From assembly GCF_900115345.1 (NCBI RefSeq), contig NZ_FOWC01000003.1, positions 186,001-250,000 on the forward strand: a stretch of DNA of 64,000 nt. Reading direction: 5' to 3'. The notes below the pieces were generated by a model, which did not search any database, was not told where the DNA came from, and saw only the letters and a program-made list of their open reading frames with translations. The translations under genes and the position numbers were made by a program. The stretch is from Amycolatopsis rubida. Lineage in GTDB: Bacteria > Actinomycetota > Actinomycetes > Mycobacteriales > Pseudonocardiaceae. Positions 35,568-44,564 of the stretch are shown here, piece after piece; the first letter of the stretch is position 1, and each line of letters opens with the position of its first letter.

Positions 35568-35625
35568 TTGACGGCGACTGCAACCGCATCCTATATTGGC
35601 GGTGTTGCGCTATGTTGCGCAACAT
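35568..35625 (+). promoter_or_regulatory. Promoter and LacI operator of the rightward operon
   Basis: TTGACG (35568-35573) and TATATT (35592-35597) are separated by 18 bp, a good sigma-70/HrdB-type promoter reading right. Fifteen bases after the -10 box begins the perfect palindrome ATGTTGCGCAACAT (35612-35625), and a half copy TGTTGCGC lies just before it at 35603-35610. Placement over the transcription start fits repression by the LacI protein encoded next door. The start codon of the first gene is at 35657. Confidence 0.75.
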
Positions 35626-35656
35626 GCGCTAAAGCTTTCGCCCGAAGGAGTCGTCG

Positions 35657-36409
35657 ATGGTCAAGGTCCTGCTAGCCGGGGAGTCGTGGGTCAGTGCGAC
35701 CATCGACCACAAGGGATACGACCCGTTCGCGCACACGCAGGTGGAGATCGGGTGCGAGCGGCTGCTGGCGGTGCTGGCGGCGGAAGGGGTCGAGGTGACT
35801 CACCTGCGTTCGCACGACGTGGCCGAGAAGTTCCCGCAGACGCTGGAGGAACTCGGGGCCTACGACGTCGTCCTGCTCTCCGACGTCGGCTCCAACACCT
35901 TGCTGCTGCACCCGGACACGTTCACCCGCGGCCGCCCGGCGCCCAACCGGCTCAAGCTGCTGCGCGAGTGGGTCCGGGGCGGCGGCGGCCTGATGATGGC
36001 GGGCGGGTACCTGAGCTTCCAGGGCTTCGAGGGCAAGGCCAACTACCACCGGACGCCGATCGAGGAGATCCTCCCGGTCGACATCGACCCGTTCGACGAC
36101 CGCGTCGAGGCCCCGGAAGGCGTTCGCGCCCAGGTCGTGCGGTCCGGCCACCCGGTGGTCGCGGGCCTCGACCGGGAATGGCCGATCCTGCTGGGCTACC
36201 AGCACACCACGCTGAAGCCGGACGCCGAACTGCTCGCCACCGTCGAGGGCGACGTCATGCTGGCCGCGCGCCGGTTCGGCGAGGGCCGCACCCTCGCGTT
36301 CACCTCGGACATCTCCCCGCACTGGGCTCCGGAGGAGTTCATGAGCTGGGACGGCTACCGCAAGCTCTTCGCGCAGGCGCTGACCTGGCTCGCCGGACGC
36401 GAAATCTGA
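35657..36409 (+). CDS. Class I glutamine amidotransferase-like protein (GATase1_like/ThuA-type fold)
   Basis: The 250-aa protein reads MVKVLLAGESWVSATIDHKG, YDPFAHTQVEIGCERLLAVL, AYDVVLLSDVGSNTLLLHP, GGGGLMMAGGYLSFQGFEGK and TLAFTSDISPHWAPEEF. This matches the putative glutamine amidotransferase group with a flavodoxin-like fold; the nucleophile elbow is GGYLSF, with no Cys, so amidotransferase activity is doubtful. Members often sit in sugar or nucleoside catabolic loci. GAAGGAG lies eight bases upstream of ATG 35657. It is the first gene of a four-gene operon. Confidence 0.85.
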   Translation: MVKVLLAGESWVSATIDHKGYDPFAHTQVEIGCERLLAVLAAEGVEVTHLRSHDVAEKFPQTLEELGAYDVVLLSDVGSNTLLLHPDTFTRGRPAPNRLKLLREWVRGGGGLMMAGGYLSFQGFEGKANYHRTPIEEILPVDIDPFDDRVEAPEGVRAQVVRSGHPVVAGLDREWPILLGYQHTTLKPDAELLATVEGDVMLAARRFGEGRTLAFTSDISPHWAPEEFMSWDGYRKLFAQALTWLAGREI

Positions 36410-36440
36410 GCCGCGCGCACTCGGGATCAAGGAGGATTCG

Positions 36441-37436
36441 ATGAGTACGTCACCCACCCGCCGCGCGACCTCGGTCGTCGTGCTGACGATCGCGACCGTC
36501 TTCGCCGGAATGCTCGGCCCGTTGCAGTCGCTGGTCAACGGGCATCTCGGCACCGAACTCGGCGACGGGCACGCCGCCGCGCTGGTGTCCTTCGGCACCG
36601 GCCTGGTGCTGATGCTGGTCATCGTGCTGGCGCGGGCCCGCACGCGCACCGCGTTCTTCCGGCTGCCGGGTCAGCTGGTGCGCGGCGAGATCCCGCGGTG
36701 GAACTTCTTCGCAGGCCTGTGCGGTGCGGTGATCGTGCTCTCCGAAGGCGTGACGGTGGGCTTCCTCGGGGTGGCGATCTTCCAGACCTCGCTGATCTCC
36801 GGCATGGTCATCTCCGGCGTGGTGTGCGACCGCCTCGGCATCGGCGTCCCGTTCAAACAGGCGATGAGCGCGCCGCGCGTCGCCGGGGCGATCCTGGCCA
36901 TCTGCGCCACGGTGCTGGTCGTTTCCCCGAACTGGTCGGCCCCGCACATGATCGCGCTGGCGATCATGCCGTTCGTCGGCGGCCTGCTCGCCGGCTGGCA
37001 GCCCGCGGGCAACTCCGAGATCGGTTTGCTGTCCGGCTCGATGTTCATCTCCATCACGTGGAACTTCCTCATCGGCTTCGTGGCGCTCGGCCTGGTGTAC
37101 GTCGTGCGGATGGCGGCTTCGGGCGCCCACTTCGCGTTGCCGGGCACCTGGTGGATGTACTTCGGCGGGCCCCTCGGGCTCTTGTCGATCGCGCTGATGG
37201 CCTTGCTGGTGCGCGGGTTGGGCCTGCTGCTGCTGGGGCTGGCCTCCACGGCCGGTCAGCTCATCGGATCGCTGCTGCTCGAAGTCGTCGCTCCCGCGGC
37301 GGGTTCCAGCCTGCACCTGGTCACCGTCCTCGGCGCGCTCGTGGCGCTGGCGGCCGCGGCGATCGCGATGATTCCGTCCCGCCATACGGCCGAACCGGCG
37401 GCCCTCGCCCAGCCCGCCGAGGTGCATCGTGGCTGA
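36441..37436 (+). CDS. DMT-type transporter (DUF606/YdcZ family, tandem)
   Basis: The 331-aa protein has about ten hydrophobic helices in two related halves. The first starts VVVLTIATVFAGMLGPLQSL with VNGHLGTELGD, the second starts IALAIMPFVGGLLAGWQPAG with NSEIGL. The loop pair NGHLG/NSEIG after the first helix of each half is the DUF606 signature. It is a likely uptake carrier for the substrate of this operon. A 31-bp gap with AAGGAGG separates it from the previous gene, and its end overlaps the next start by eight bases. Confidence 0.87.
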   Translation: MSTSPTRRATSVVVLTIATVFAGMLGPLQSLVNGHLGTELGDGHAAALVSFGTGLVLMLVIVLARARTRTAFFRLPGQLVRGEIPRWNFFAGLCGAVIVLSEGVTVGFLGVAIFQTSLISGMVISGVVCDRLGIGVPFKQAMSAPRVAGAILAICATVLVVSPNWSAPHMIALAIMPFVGGLLAGWQPAGNSEIGLLSGSMFISITWNFLIGFVALGLVYVVRMAASGAHFALPGTWWMYFGGPLGLLSIALMALLVRGLGLLLLGLASTAGQLIGSLLLEVVAPAAGSSLHLVTVLGALVALAAAAIAMIPSRHTAEPAALAQPAEVHRG

Positions 37437-38463
37437 GGTGCGCGGCGTCCTCGGTGCGGTCGACGCCGCGGACCTCGGGCTGGTGCTGCCGCACGAGCAC
37501 CTCTTCAACGACCTGTCCTCCGCCGTCGCCGAACCTTCCTATGCCTCCACCCGGCGGCTCGTCGAAGCGGAAGTGGGGCCCGGCTGGCAGTTCCTGCTTC
37601 GCCAGGATCCCTACTGCTGCGCCGACAACGTGGCGGTGAAGGACCACGCGAGCGTCGTGCGCGAGGTGGCCGCGTTCGCCGTGGCCGGCGGCGGCACGGT
37701 GGTCGACGCGACCGGCAGCGCGGCGATCGGCCGGAATCCGCGAGCGCTGGCGGCGGTGGCCGAGGCGACCGGGGTGAACGTCATCATGGGCACCGGTGCG
37801 TACCTGGAGAAGTTCGAGGGCGAGCGCATTACCGCGGTCGCCGTCGAAGCGCAAACCTCGCGCATTCTCTCGGAACTGGACGAGGGCGTCGGCGGAACGG
37901 GCATCCGGGCCGGCGTCATCGGCGAGGTCGGCGTCTCGCCGTTGTTCACCGACGGGGAGCGGGCTTCGTTGCGCGCCGCGGCACTCGCGCAGGCGGCCCG
38001 GCCGGACGTCGGGCTCAACATCCACATGCCGGGCTGGCAACGGCGCGGACACGAAGTGCTCGACCTGGTGCTGGACGAATGCGGTGCGCTTCCGGGCAAA
38101 GTCGCGCTGGCGCACAGCGATCCGTCCGGCGACGATCCGGGCTACCAGCGCGAGCTTCTCGAACGCGGCGTGCTGCTGGAGTTCGACATGATCGGCCTCG
38201 ACATTTCGTTCCCCGGCGAAGGCGTGGCCCCGACGGTGTCCCAGACCGCGCACGCCGTGGCCCGATGGGTGCGCGAGGGCTTCGGGGAGCAGATCATGTT
38301 GTCGCACGACCTGTTCCTGAAGCAGATGTGGACCCGCAACGGCGGGAACGGGCTGGTATTCGTGCCGACCGTTTTCGCCGATCTGCTCGAAGCCGAAGGC
38401 GTCCCGGCCGGCGCCGTGGCCCGGCTGATGCGGGACGTCCCGGCGCGATGGCTGACCGCATGA
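37429..38463 (+). CDS. Phosphotriesterase family metal-dependent hydrolase
   Basis: The 344-aa TIM-barrel protein has the PTE metal set. HxH is in LVLPHEHLFND near residue 22. The bridging position is in VIGEVGVSPLF near 165, where Glu stands in place of the carboxylated Lys of classic PTE. His is in NIHMPGWQ near 200 and VALAHSDPSGDD near 228, and Asp in IMLSHDLFLKQ near 290. Homologues with Glu at the bridge act as lactonases or on sugar esters rather than on organophosphates. GTG at 37429 overlaps the transporter gene and the stop overlaps the kinase start (ATGA). Confidence 0.88.
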   Translation: MAEVRGVLGAVDAADLGLVLPHEHLFNDLSSAVAEPSYASTRRLVEAEVGPGWQFLLRQDPYCCADNVAVKDHASVVREVAAFAVAGGGTVVDATGSAAIGRNPRALAAVAEATGVNVIMGTGAYLEKFEGERITAVAVEAQTSRILSELDEGVGGTGIRAGVIGEVGVSPLFTDGERASLRAAALAQAARPDVGLNIHMPGWQRRGHEVLDLVLDECGALPGKVALAHSDPSGDDPGYQRELLERGVLLEFDMIGLDISFPGEGVAPTVSQTAHAVARWVREGFGEQIMLSHDLFLKQMWTRNGGNGLVFVPTVFADLLEAEGVPAGAVARLMRDVPARWLTA

Positions 38464-39383
38464 GCCCAGCCGTAGCTGTCGTCGCGTCGCTCAACGTCGA
38501 CCACATCGTCCAAGCGCCGCGGATTCCCGAGCCAGGGGAGACCCTCATGGGATTCTCGGCGAGCCGGGAACTGGGCGGAAAAGGCGGCAACCAAGCGGTC
38601 GCCGCCGCCCGGCTCGGCGCGGACGTGGCCGTGATCGGATGCGTCGGCCAGGACGAGGACGGTGACGAGTACCTGAAAGCCCTCGCCGCCGAGGGCGCGG
38701 ACGTGACTCACGTGCGGCGATCGCCGCTGCCCACCGGGCGGGCCGCGATCACCGTCGACGAGGAGGGCGTCAACTCGATCGTCGTCGTGGCCGGCGCGAA
38801 CGCCGACATCCCGGCAGCGGCGGCCGAAGCGGCGATCGGCGCATTGCCGGGCCTTCAGGTAGTCGCGGGCCAGTTGGAGGCGGCGGCCGACGCGACGGAA
38901 CGCGCGTTCGCGGCTGCTCGTGAACGCGGGGTGCTGACGGTGCTCAACACCGCGCCCGCCGCCGACGTGGCCGGGAAGCTGCTGCCGTTCAGCGATGTGG
39001 TGGTGTCGAACGAAATCGAGTTCCGGCAGCTCACCGGCCAGGATCCCTTCGACGGCAACGGGTTGCGTCGCGGCAGTGCTGAACTGTTCGCCGCGGGCTG
39101 CCGGTGGGTGATCGTGACGTTGGGGGCCGAGGGGTGCGCGGTCCTCGACCCGTTGTCGTCCGCACACGTTCCGGCCGTCGCAGTCCGGGCCGTGGACACC
39201 ACTGCCGCGGGAGACTCATTTGTCGGTGCGCTCGCTGCCCGGCTCGCGGAGATTCCCGCTGAGCCGACGACCGAGGACGTCGTGGCGGCCTGCGGTTTCG
39301 CAGCGAAAGTGGCCGCGGTCGTGGTGACGCGGCACGGGGCGCATCCCTCGCTGCCGACTCTGGCCGAAGTCCTCGGGGCGTGA
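38460..39383 (+). CDS. PfkB family carbohydrate kinase (ribokinase-like)
   Basis: The 307-aa protein carries the first PfkB signature GGKGGNQAVAAARLGADVAV near residue 40 and the second DTTAAGDSFVGALAARLAE near 245, whose Asp is the catalytic base (TAAGD where TGAGD is usual). NTAPAADV and VVVSNEIEF are ribokinase-like. It phosphorylates a sugar, ribose-like or similar, with ATP. It is the last gene of the LacI-controlled operon, so its substrate is probably released by the hydrolases encoded beside it. A degraded copy of an internal piece lies downstream. Confidence 0.9.
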   Translation: MSPAVAVVASLNVDHIVQAPRIPEPGETLMGFSASRELGGKGGNQAVAAARLGADVAVIGCVGQDEDGDEYLKALAAEGADVTHVRRSPLPTGRAAITVDEEGVNSIVVVAGANADIPAAAAEAAIGALPGLQVVAGQLEAAADATERAFAAARERGVLTVLNTAPAADVAGKLLPFSDVVVSNEIEFRQLTGQDPFDGNGLRRGSAELFAAGCRWVIVTLGAEGCAVLDPLSSAHVPAVAVRAVDTTAAGDSFVGALAARLAEIPAEPTTEDVVAACGFAAKVAAVVVTRHGAHPSLPTLAEVLGA

Positions 39384-39397
39384 CGCGGTGGTGTGGA

Positions 39398-39486
39398 CCA
39401 GGATCCGCTCGACGGCGACGGTGTGCGGCGTGACAGTGCTGAACCGTTCGCCGCCGGGTGCCGGGGGCTGCGCGGTGCTCGACGCA
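39398..39486 (+). repeat. Degenerate partial copy of the adjacent PfkB gene
   Basis: The bases match 39038-39150 inside the kinase gene with about 24 bp deleted. Shared runs include CCAGGATCC, CAGTGCTGAAC, GTTCGCCGC and TGCGCGGT. It begins 15 bp after the kinase stop and has no open frame of its own. It looks like the relic of a tandem duplication. Confidence 0.8.
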
Positions 39487-39957
39487 TGACCGGGCGGCGG
39501 CAGTCATTGGAGGTGTACCAGACGGGATGGCAGTTCCCGTGCGGCTGGACGTAGTACGCCCTCGGCGAGGCTTGTCCTTGCTTCAGAACGACGTCGTGTA
39601 GCGGTGTGTTTGGTTGTTCATCCGCAGAACGCGCCGTAGGAACAGAGTTCGGATGACGTGGGCGGTGCAGCGCGGCGCTCTGCTGGGCAGTGAACCGCGA
39701 GGAACGCGGCTGCGCGGCAAAGCCCGCCGACGCGTCCGCCTGCGTCGCGACGGCGGCGAGCGAGACCCAACGCCGCGCTGATTTCCCTCGCACGGAAACC
39801 CCTCTTCCGGCGGAAATGTCCAGGAGGCCGCGAACGGCGTATTCCGGCAGCCCGAATGCCGCCAGGCGATTTTCCGGCCCCTGCCGAGAGGTCAATGTTC
39901 GCGCACCGAGAGCCGAGATCGCGATGGTGTGAGCTGGAACTCAAACAAGGGGTTTCC
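39487..39957. other. Gene-poor stretch with a possible secreted-protein remnant
   Basis: No intact gene is supported. On the minus strand, RRWVSLAAVATQADASAGFA (signal-peptide-like, near 39740) and, further along, SPRAYYVQPHGNCHPVWYTS (near 39530) could be the head and tail of a small exported protein. The piece between them is broken by frame changes (ELCSYGAFCG in another frame). The family is not recognised. Confidence 0.4.
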
Positions 39958-40835
39958 GTGCTTCGGCTGCGCTGCACGCCCGAGGATCTTCTGCACGTGT
40001 CGATCGCCGAACATCCGGCCCCGCTCGCCGAGCTGACCCTCACGATGCAGATGCCGCAGTGCCGCCACCAGGGCGCGCGAGAGCTACCGGTCGAGAGCTA
40101 CGGCTCGTCTCGCCCTCCGGCACGGGCCCGATGTTCCCCGATCCGCCCAGCACGCCGAACTGCGGCGGGTCCGCGCGATCGACCGGCCGCTGACCTCCTG
40201 GACGACAAGGCTGACCGGACAGGACCGCGACGCGTGGCAGATGCTGGACCAGGCCCTCCGTGCTGGCTACCGGAGCGTCCTCGCCAAGCATTGGTGCTGG
40301 TTGCGTCGCCGTAGCTGTTTGGTGGGCGAAAATGCTGGCATGCCAGGCATTGGTGCTGGTTGCGTCGCCGTAGCTGTTTGGTGGGCGAAAATGCTGGCAT
40401 GCCAAGCACTGGCCCCGGTTGCGTCGCCGTAGCCGTTTGGTGGGCGAAAACCCTTCCACGCCAAGCATCGGAGCGCTGTTCGCCAGTCTCCGGCCGATGC
40501 TCCGCTGGAAGGGCCCGGCACGGCCACGGCCCGGTCCTGCGGCCGACGCTGCTGCGGTCCGGATGCCCGCTGGTCGGGTACTTCGCCGACCGCCCCGCCA
40601 TGCTCATCTCCCCCGTGCTCACCCCGATGCCGCTGCCCGGCCGGTCCGCCGGACCCGCGGCCGCCCTGCTCGGAACCACCCGCGCGGGCGCGCTCCGGTC
40701 CTTGCTCCGCGGACGCACCGGCCTCGCCCGCGAACTGTCCGTGCCGGTCGCCGCCGCGTCCTTGCCCACCAAGACTTTGCGCGAGCTGGGCATTCCGTAC
40801 ACGCGCGAGGTGAAAGTTCCTTGCACAGCAAGGAA
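39958..40835 (+). pseudogene. ArsR-type winged-helix regulator gene, broken and invaded by tandem repeats
   Basis: The N-terminus VLRLRCTPEDLLHVSIAEHP with APLAELTLTMQM (GTG at 39958) matches actinobacterial ArsR-like regulators of about 300 aa. RRVRAIDRPLTSWTTRLTGQ and WQMLDQALRAGYRSVLAKHW (40160-40290) are in another frame. After the 59-bp repeats, PSIGALFASLRPMLRWKGP, then FADRPAMLISPVLTPMPLPG and AALLGTTRAGALRSLLRG continue in further frames. The winged helix (LARELSVPVAAASLPTKTLR) ends near 40800. At least four frame changes prove loss of function. It was probably a transcriptional repressor. Confidence 0.78.
40283..40468. repeat. 59-bp tandem repeat (three copies plus a partial)
   Basis: Units start at 40283, 40342 and 40401, and a partial fourth starts at 40460. 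Each begins GCCAAGCATTGG (GCCAGGCATTGG in copy 2), contains TGCGTCGCCGTAGC and TTTGGTGGGCGAAAA, and ends ATGCTGGCAT. The first nine bases and the end (AATGCTGGC) are near reverse complements, so each unit can fold. 59 is not divisible by three, so every copy shifts the frame of the ArsR gene it interrupts. Confidence 0.93.
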
Positions 40836-40860
40836 AGGCCGCCCGCGGACGGGGCGGCCC
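40817..40860 (-). terminator. Double hairpin terminator of the S53 peptidase gene
   Basis: Read on the minus strand after the stop at 40877, the first stem is GGCCGCCC/GGGCGGCC (40837-40844 with 40852-40859) and is followed by TTTCCTT. A second stem, TTCCTTGC/GCAAGGAA with a 3-base loop, lies at 40817-40835. The GC-rich stem followed by a T-rich tail fits an intrinsic terminator. Confidence 0.75.
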
Positions 40861-40876
40861 CTCCTCAGGTTCGAAT

Positions 40877-42799
40877 TCAGCTCACGGTCAGCGCCGTGTC
40901 GTCGAGGCAGAAGGAGGTCTGCAGGCTTGAGTCTTCGGAGCCGGTGAAGGTGAGCGTCACCGTCTGGCCGGCGTAGGCCGACATGTCAACGGTGCGCAGC
41001 TGGTATCCGTTCGCCTGGTTCAGGTTCGAGTACGTGGCGAGCGTGGTCGACCCAGCCTTGACGGTCAGCTTGTCGTACGCCGTCGAAGCAGTCGTCTCGG
41101 CGGTGTCGACGTGCAGGTAGTAGCTCAGCGTGGCGTGGCAGCCGGAGGGGATGGTCACCGACTGCGAGACCGTGTCGGTGTGTGCGCTGCCGTAGCCGTC
41201 GAGGTAGGCGAGGTAGGTGCCGCTGTGCGGGGGTTCGCCGTTGGACGACGTGCTGATCACTCCGCTGGACGCGGTCCACGGGCTGGTGCCGTTCTCGAAG
41301 CCGGGGTTGCCCAGCTTCTGCCCGGAGCAGGTGCCGCCGCCGGTCGGGGCGATGGTCCAGCTGAACGTGGCGGAGCCGGTGGCGCCCGAGGAGTCCTTGG
41401 CGGTCGCGGTCACCGAGTACGTGCCTGCGGTGGTCGGCGTCCCGGAGATCAGGCCGCCGGAGCTGATCGACAGTCCGGCGGGCAGGCCGGTGGCCGTCCA
41501 GGTGTAGCCGCCGCTGCCGCCGGACGCGGAGAGCCGCAGGTTCGCCGCGGTGCCGACGACGCCGTTCTGGCTGCCCGGGTTGTTCGCCGTGACGCCGCCG
41601 CTCGGCGCGCCCGCGGTGAACGCCGCGGTGCCGTTGGGAGTGCCGAGACCGGTCGGGCCGTCCCAGCCCGGGCCGGCGTTGCACTGCACCGAGGACGAGC
41701 AGCTGCCGTTGCTGCCGGAGGTCACGTCGTTGAGGTTGCCGGTGTGCGAGTACGGGTAGGCGGCGGGGGTGTCGGACGCGCCGGGAGTGCCGGCGAGGGC
41801 GTAGACCGACGCGATGATCGGGGCGGACGCGCTGGTGCCGCCGTACACAGCCCAGCCGCTTCCGCCGTAGGTCTGGTACACCGCGACGCCGGTCTGCGGG
41901 TCCGCGACGGCCGACACGTCGGCGACCGCGCGCTTGCCGCAGGCGGTCGTCACGTTCTGGAACGCGGGCTTGGCCACGTAGCCGGAGCAGCCGCTGCCCG
42001 CGCCGCTCCACGCGGTTTCGCCCCAGCCGCGTGCACTGCTGTTGCGGGACAGCGAGGTGCCGCCGACCGCGGTCACGTACTGCGACGAGGCCGGGTAGCT
42101 GATGCCGTAGCCGCTGTCGCCGGTGCTCGCGGTGATCGCGACGCCGGGGTGATGGAAGTAGCTTGAGTCGGAGGAAGGTTCGGAACCGTCCTCGCCGCCG
42201 CCGTAGCTGTTGGAGACGTACTTCGCGCCCATCGACACGGCGGTGTTCACCGCGGTGCCGAGATCGGCCATGCTCGGCTGGTTCGCTTCGACGAGCAGGA
42301 TATGGCAATTCGGGCAGATCGCCGAAACCATGTCGACGTCGAGCGAGATTTCGCCCGCCCAGCCGGAATCGGCGGACGGAAGCGGACTGGTCTGCCCGTT
42401 TTCGTTCACCTTCTTGAAACAGCCGTTCGCGGTGGTGCAGGCCGGGAGCCCGTAGGCGGAGCGGTAGCTCGCGAGGTCCGATTCAGCGTTCGGGTCATCG
42501 TTGGAGTCGACGATGGCCACCGTGGCCGAGGCGCTGCCGGCGGCGGTGAGGTTGTAGGCGGAGCGCAGGTCCGCGGGGCCGAACCCGCTGGGCAGCGCGC
42601 CGGGGGAGAGCAGCGCGCGCATGGTGTCGGTCTGGCGTTCGGCGAAACACGTGACCATGCCGGGCTTCGCCTTCTCGGCGCAGACGCGGGCGGTCGGATG
42701 CGCCGCGGCGGGCGCGGCCGCGGCGGGCAGGGCCGGGGCGGTCAAGGCCAAGGCCGCGAAACCGGCCATGGCAAGGATTCTTCGGGCTGAACGGGACAC
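40877..42799 (-). CDS. Secreted S53 (sedolisin) family peptidase with Ig-like and C-terminal beta domains
   Basis: The 640-aa protein has a Sec signal peptide ([20 protein letters not shown] then [11 protein letters not shown]), a short pro-part and the sedolisin core. The catalytic Glu/Asp pair is in [11 protein letters not shown] (E150, D154) and Ser is in YGGTSASAP (S323); TGDSGYG supplies the oxyanion Asp. A putative Ig/cadherin-like domain follows ([33 protein letters not shown]) and a C-terminal jelly-roll-like domain ([32 protein letters not shown]) that may bind surfaces or carbohydrate. GTG at 42799 follows GGGAGGGATC; the frame upstream is not a signal. It is an acid-type endopeptidase outside the cell. 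Confidence 0.92.
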   Translation of the reverse strand: MSRSARRILAMAGFAALALTAPALPAAAAPAAAHPTARVCAEKAKPGMVTCFAERQTDTMRALLSPGALPSGFGPADLRSAYNLTAAGSASATVAIVDSNDDPNAESDLASYRSAYGLPACTTANGCFKKVNENGQTSPLPSADSGWAGEISLDVDMVSAICPNCHILLVEANQPSMADLGTAVNTAVSMGAKYVSNSYGGGEDGSEPSSDSSYFHHPGVAITASTGDSGYGISYPASSQYVTAVGGTSLSRNSSARGWGETAWSGAGSGCSGYVAKPAFQNVTTACGKRAVADVSAVADPQTGVAVYQTYGGSGWAVYGGTSASAPIIASVYALAGTPGASDTPAAYPYSHTGNLNDVTSGSNGSCSSSVQCNAGPGWDGPTGLGTPNGTAAFTAGAPSGGVTANNPGSQNGVVGTAANLRLSASGGSGGYTWTATGLPAGLSISSGGLISGTPTTAGTYSVTATAKDSSGATGSATFSWTIAPTGGGTCSGQKLGNPGFENGTSPWTASSGVISTSSNGEPPHSGTYLAYLDGYGSAHTDTVSQSVTIPSGCHATLSYYLHVDTAETTASTAYDKLTVKAGSTTLATYSNLNQANGYQLRTVDMSAYAGQTVTLTFTGSEDSSLQTSFCLDDTALTVS

Positions 42800-42937
42800 G
42801 ATCCCTCCCAGGGAATTTCCTGCGAACGGCGTCGGGCCGTTCGGTGCCCAGTTGTCTACAGTTCGTTCAGCCCTGGCGGTGACACGCTGGTGCCAGTGGC
42901 GCAATGGTGTCGGCCAGCCCGGTGGAGGTGCCTCCGA

Positions 42938-43948
42938 ATGGTTCCCGAAGCAATCGGCCATCTCCTGACGCTCGGGCTCAAAGCGGACGAAGCAGAAATC
43001 TATCTCGACCTACTTTCGTCGGGACCGGTTCCGCCTGATCGGCTGGCGCGCGAGACCGGCCGCGACCCCGCGGAGGTGCGCCGCGTGCTGACCGTGCTGG
43101 CCGGGATCGGACTGGCCGGCCGCGTCGACGGACCCGGTTCGCCGATGTCCGCGCTGCGCCCGGAACCGGTGCTGGAAGTGCTGAGCAGGCAACGCGAGGC
43201 CGAACTGGCCGGAGCCCGCGCGGCGATGACGCGCCTGTACGAGGAATACCGCAGGCACTCGGCCCGCCATGACGCCGACCCGATGATCGAGGTGGTCAGC
43301 GGAACCACTGCCGCCGAACGGGTGCGGCAACTGGAGCGAGCGGCGCGGACGGAGGTGCGCGGACTGGACTCGCCGCCGTACTACGCCGACGCGGACGCCA
43401 ACGAGATCGAACTGGAGAACCTGGCGCGCGGCGTCCGCTACCGCGCCGTTTACGGGCGGCTCGCGCTGGAACGCCCCGAGTACGTCGAGGAAAACATCCT
43501 GCCCTGCGGCAAACGCGGGGAGGAGGCCCGGGTGCTGCCCGAGGTCCCGGTGAAGCTCCTGATCGTCGACGACTGCGCGGCGCTGTCCGGCGCGGACCGC
43601 ACCGTGCTGCTCATCCGCTCGTGCGGCCTGTTCGACGCGCTGGCCGGGCTGTTCGACATGTGCTGGCAGGTCGCGCTGCCGCTCGGCCTCGCCGACGACG
43701 CCTCCGGCCCCGAGATCCGGCCCAGCGAACGACGTCTGCTCGCATTGCTCGCCGCGGGCCTCACCGACGACCAGGTCGCGCGGGTGCTCGGCGTGAGCAG
43801 GCGGACGATGTTCCGGTATCTGGAGAACCTGATGGCCCGCACTGGTGCGGCGAACCGGTTTCAGCTCGCCTTGCACGCGACTCGCAATGACTGGCTTTCG
43901 ATGGACAGCCAGCCGGGTGCCTCGCCGGTGCGGTCGGTGCCGTTGTGA
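42938..43948 (+). CDS. TrmB-like/LuxR C-terminal regulator
   Basis: The 336-aa protein has an N-terminal TrmB-type winged helix ([40 protein letters not shown]), a helical linker ([20 protein letters not shown]), a phospholipase-D-like sensor part ([40 protein letters not shown]) and a C-terminal LuxR HTH ([38 protein letters not shown]). This architecture is common in actinobacteria beside secreted-enzyme genes. It is divergent from the S53 peptidase gene (138-bp gap), so it probably controls it. The last 15 residues run to the edge of the minisatellite. Confidence 0.88.
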   Translation: MVPEAIGHLLTLGLKADEAEIYLDLLSSGPVPPDRLARETGRDPAEVRRVLTVLAGIGLAGRVDGPGSPMSALRPEPVLEVLSRQREAELAGARAAMTRLYEEYRRHSARHDADPMIEVVSGTTAAERVRQLERAARTEVRGLDSPPYYADADANEIELENLARGVRYRAVYGRLALERPEYVEENILPCGKRGEEARVLPEVPVKLLIVDDCAALSGADRTVLLIRSCGLFDALAGLFDMCWQVALPLGLADDASGPEIRPSERRLLALLAAGLTDDQVARVLGVSRRTMFRYLENLMARTGAANRFQLALHATRNDWLSMDSQPGASPVRSVPL

Positions 43949-43950
43949 TC

Positions 43951-44449
43951 ACCGGATGGTGGCGGCTCATTGTGGCCACCGGATGGTGGCGGCTCATTGT
44001 GGCCACCGGATGGTGGCGGCTCATTGTGGCCACCGGATGGTGGCGGCTCATTGTGGCCACCGGATGGTGGCGGCTCATTGTGGCCACCGGATGGTGGCGG
44101 CTCATTGTGGCCACCGGATGGTGGCGGCTCATTGTGGCCACCGGATGGTGGCGGCTCACTGTGGCCACCGGATGGTGGCGGCTCATTGTGGCCACCGGAT
44201 GGTGGCGGCTCACTGTGGCCACCGGATGGTGGCGGCTCACTGTGGCCACCGGATGGTGGCGGCTCACTGTGGCCACCGGATGGCTGCGGCTCACTGTGGC
44301 CACCGGATGGCTGCGGCTCACTGTGGCCACCGGATGGCTGCGGCTCACTGTGGCCACCGGATGGCTGCGGCTCACCGTGATCACCGGATGGCTGCGGCTC
44401 ACCGTGGCCACCGGACCGCTGCGGCTCACCGTGATCCCCGGACGGCCGC
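43951..44449. repeat. 27-bp minisatellite, about 18.5 units
   Basis: Units start every 27 bases from 43951 (ACCGGATGGTGGCGGCTCAT is the first 20 bases of unit 1). The left seven or so units are nearly identical. Middle units change TCATTG to TCACTG. The right units also change GGTGGC to GGCTGC and decay by 44437. Several frames are open across the array on both strands because 27 is divisible by three, but no start with a ribosome binding site is seen. It separates the TrmB/LuxR gene from the end of the T7SS operon. Bases 44450-44564 hold nothing recognisable. Confidence 0.95.
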
Positions 44450-44564
44450 GGCCCACCCAAAACAGCTGTGCCTCAGAGGTTTCCGCTGTGGCGACCGTCA
44501 TCCGGAGCCCGCCTGCCGACCGGCGCGGTGGAGAACGTGCGCAGAGCCCAGCTGTCGTCACGAC

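Noticed and set aside
39398-40860. Insertion sequence or prophage fragment
   Set aside because: No transposase or integrase text was found; the pieces match PfkB and ArsR relics and a tandem repeat.
43951-44449. CRISPR array
   Set aside because: The 27-bp units are directly adjoining with no unique spacers, and there are no cas genes nearby; it is a minisatellite.
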